This document shows, in pieces, positions 62,365-64,000 of a stretch of 64,000 nucleotides of DNA. The stretch is taken from positions 372,001 through 436,000 of the forward strand of contig NC_039494.1 of the NCBI RefSeq assembly GCF_003590095.1, written 5' to 3'. The notes under the pieces are model-generated. The model was not told where the DNA came from and made no database searches. It saw only the letters and a list, made by a program, of their open reading frames with translations. This DNA comes from Trichoplusia ni (taxonomy: Eukaryota > Arthropoda > Insecta > Lepidoptera > Noctuidae). Position 1 is the stretch's first letter. Each line of letters starts with the position of its first letter. The translations under genes and the position numbers were made by a program.

Positions 62365-63119
62365 CATATTAGAAGGAATTATTGCCTTGCCGGTTACCCT
62401 AAGTGTGACATTTACTAACAGTTATTATTATTTATGTATAGTAATAGGTAATGTCTTCGTATTAGGACTTTATGACTATAACTAATCAAGGCTTTATCAA
62501 TTTCAACGATTTCTATATACCTTTTCTGATTTTATTGCAATCGTGATTTGTTTATATCCAAATATTAACAGCAGATAATCTTAAAGATAAAATTTACATG
62601 TGAATTATTTATTGATTTCAGTTAGCGGGGTTATTTTAAAGGGCACTTGAATACGTTAGTAAAATTGAAGTAATTTCGATGAAAATTAGCACTTTGTAGA
62701 ACTGTACTTAAGATAAAAAAGATTAGAGACCTATATCGACAAAATTTGTATGAAAATTATCTAGACTGAATTTTAAATACAAATGAAGACTAATTCATTC
62801 CAATATTATTAATATAGAGTTCGTGTTGGATGAAATCAATTCAAAGATTATTTTAATACGATGAAAATACCACATTATTAAAGTAAAGCCCTTGGTTGTG
62901 TTGCATGCGTTTATTTTTAAATGAAAAGAGATCGTGATTTACCATACATTCGAAAGTCATCTGTATCTACCAGTTTAGTCCAAAAGCATTTTAATATACC
63001 TAGGTAAACAAAGTTTTTCTCTATCACTCCGCTTGATCGTATTCTAGATATAAGTAAGTAAATTGGTAATTAAGAAAAAAACGACTGTTACAATAAAAAA
63101 ATTAATCCTTATATCGCGA
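62365..63119. other. Intergenic, nothing recognised
   Basis: AT-rich, without a recognised feature. Confidence 0.4.
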
Positions 63120-63229
63120 AGGTTTTCACAAACATTCGTGAATCACACAAATGCTTGTCCTGCGCGGGAATCGAACATCATCAACAATGAACAACGGCTC
63201 AGCAATACCACTCGGCTGTCCGTGCAGTC
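63120..63229 (-). repeat. tRNA-derived SINE fragment
   Basis: On the minus strand GACTGCACGGACAGCCGAGT carries an A-box-like sequence and GATGTTCGATTCCCGCGC a B box. AGGACAAGCATTTGTGTGAT then matches the body type seen at 33601-33749. The 3' tail is shortened. Confidence 0.6.
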
Positions 63230-63529
63230 AAAGGAATATTACAAACAAAATTAAGTCGGTTTCAAAAAGGATAAACTAAAATCCACATCAAACTGAACTA
63301 GTACTAAATCTTTGAGCTTTTAATGTTCTCTACATATTAAAACTATACTCCAAAGTGAAAGGACCATCTTTGGAAGTACTCTTGCTTCACACGTTGAATA
63401 TTAAACAGCTGACTGTTGATATTAGCCTTATCAATTTTCACAATTTGAATTTAGAATAGCATCTTCACATCTATTGCAAAACATTTGAATTCGAAATTTT
63501 TATTACCTTTTGATTTAACAGAACTGACA
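63230..63529. other. Intergenic, nothing recognised
   Basis: Short AT-rich spacer between a SINE and a Helitron-like element. Confidence 0.4.
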
Positions 63530-63766
63530 TCCCTACTAATATTATAAATGCGAAAGTAATTCTGTCTATCTCTCTGCCTGTCTGTTACGCTTTCACGTCT
63601 AAACCACTGAATTGATTTTAATGAAATTTGGCACAGTTTTAATTTTAATGAAAGTTGACCTTGAGAAAGAACATGGGATAGTTTTCATCCCGGACTTTTG
63701 AAGAGTTCTCTTAGAAACGCGATATAACCGACCTCGACGCGGGCGAAGCCGCGGGCGAAAAGCTAG
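63530..63766 (+). mobile_element. Short non-autonomous Helitron-like element, family C
   Basis: It starts TCCCTACTAATATTATAAAT after an A and ends GCGGGCGAAAAGCTAG before a T. Inside are the familiar phrases TCTGCCTGTCTGTTACGC, TTTTAATGAAATTTGGCAC and ATAGTTTTCATCCCGG. Near the 3' end GCGG-GCGAAG-CCGC can form a hairpin. At 237 bp it looks complete and little decayed. Confidence 0.75.
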
Positions 63767-63793
63767 TGATATTATAAGATAGACGGTTGCTGA

Positions 63794-63880
63794 TGGAGAA
63801 GCGAGATGGTGCTCTACCGTTTATAGTGCCGTCTTGCTTCCACAACTAGGATTTTCTTACTTGGTAGAAGGTGGTAGGTC
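63794..63880 (+). repeat. Hairpin-GGTAGGCC repeat family, copy 6
   Basis: TGGAGAAGCGAGATGGTGCT, CTACCGTTTATAG and TGCCGTCTTGCTTCCACA form a hairpin in which most mismatches would be G-U pairs in RNA. After a spacer comes AAGGTGGTAGGTC. It is the best-formed copy and starts 28 bp after the family C Helitron-like element. Confidence 0.65.
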
Positions 63881-64000
63881 GCCAGCTGTAAGTCTCGCCG
63901 CGACATAAAACAGCTGAACATATCTAATGGCTATAACCACGAAGGTTTTCTCAATTCCAAGGTAAGTGTGAAATCGCACTCATCAACATTTAACCTACTT

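Noticed and set aside
1..64000. CRISPR arrays, operons, ribosome binding sites or bacterial terminators
   Set aside because: The window is insect nuclear DNA; no spaced direct-repeat array exists, and hairpins with T runs are not read as bacterial terminators.

Overview
This window is AT-rich insect nuclear DNA, almost certainly from a moth or butterfly (Lepidoptera). The evidence is a spliced gene with GT-AG introns, tRNA-headed SINEs, the 3' end of an RTE-clade LINE, and many short Helitron-type elements ending in CTAG, including three copies resembling the lepidopteran Lep1 family. No bacterial, organellar or viral gene set is present. Assignments to repeat families rest on recognition by eye, since no database could be searched.

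Layout. From 1 to 31 kb there is no convincing coding gene. This stretch holds a GC-richer CpG-dense patch at 841-1030 that could be a promoter or first exon, scattered SINE and Helitron-like insertions, and a perfect 26-bp inverted repeat at 11962-12038. From 31063 to about 38490 lies the one well-supported gene, on the + strand. It has a 5' UTR plus start exon, three further coding exons, and a long 3' UTR with tandem AATAAA signals. The joined exons encode a 210-residue secreted, proline-rich protein whose mature part has no cysteine. I do not recognise its family. Its introns hold a MITE with 15-bp terminal inverted repeats, two SINE fragments and a 37-bp tandem duplication.

From 38.5 to 64 kb the window is mainly repeats. 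The clearest element is a 2385-bp internally deleted Helitron (42581-44965) with intact ends: 5' TC, a 17-nt hairpin 11 nt before a 3' CTAG, and A/T flanks. It keeps only broken reading frames for the N-terminal part of the Rep-helicase. A family of roughly 80-90 bp hairpin repeats, each followed by a GGTAGRCC-like box, occurs six times between 46.7 and 63.9 kb. Two stop-poor stretches (57.15-58.02 kb and 62.13-62.36 kb) could be decayed or partial coding sequence but are weakly supported. Two bZIP-like motif clusters (48.06-48.20 kb and the MITE core) may be regulatory.

The secreted-protein gene is the only host gene that can be called with confidence. The other features are mobile-element remains or candidate regulatory DNA, and no multi-gene pathway is visible.
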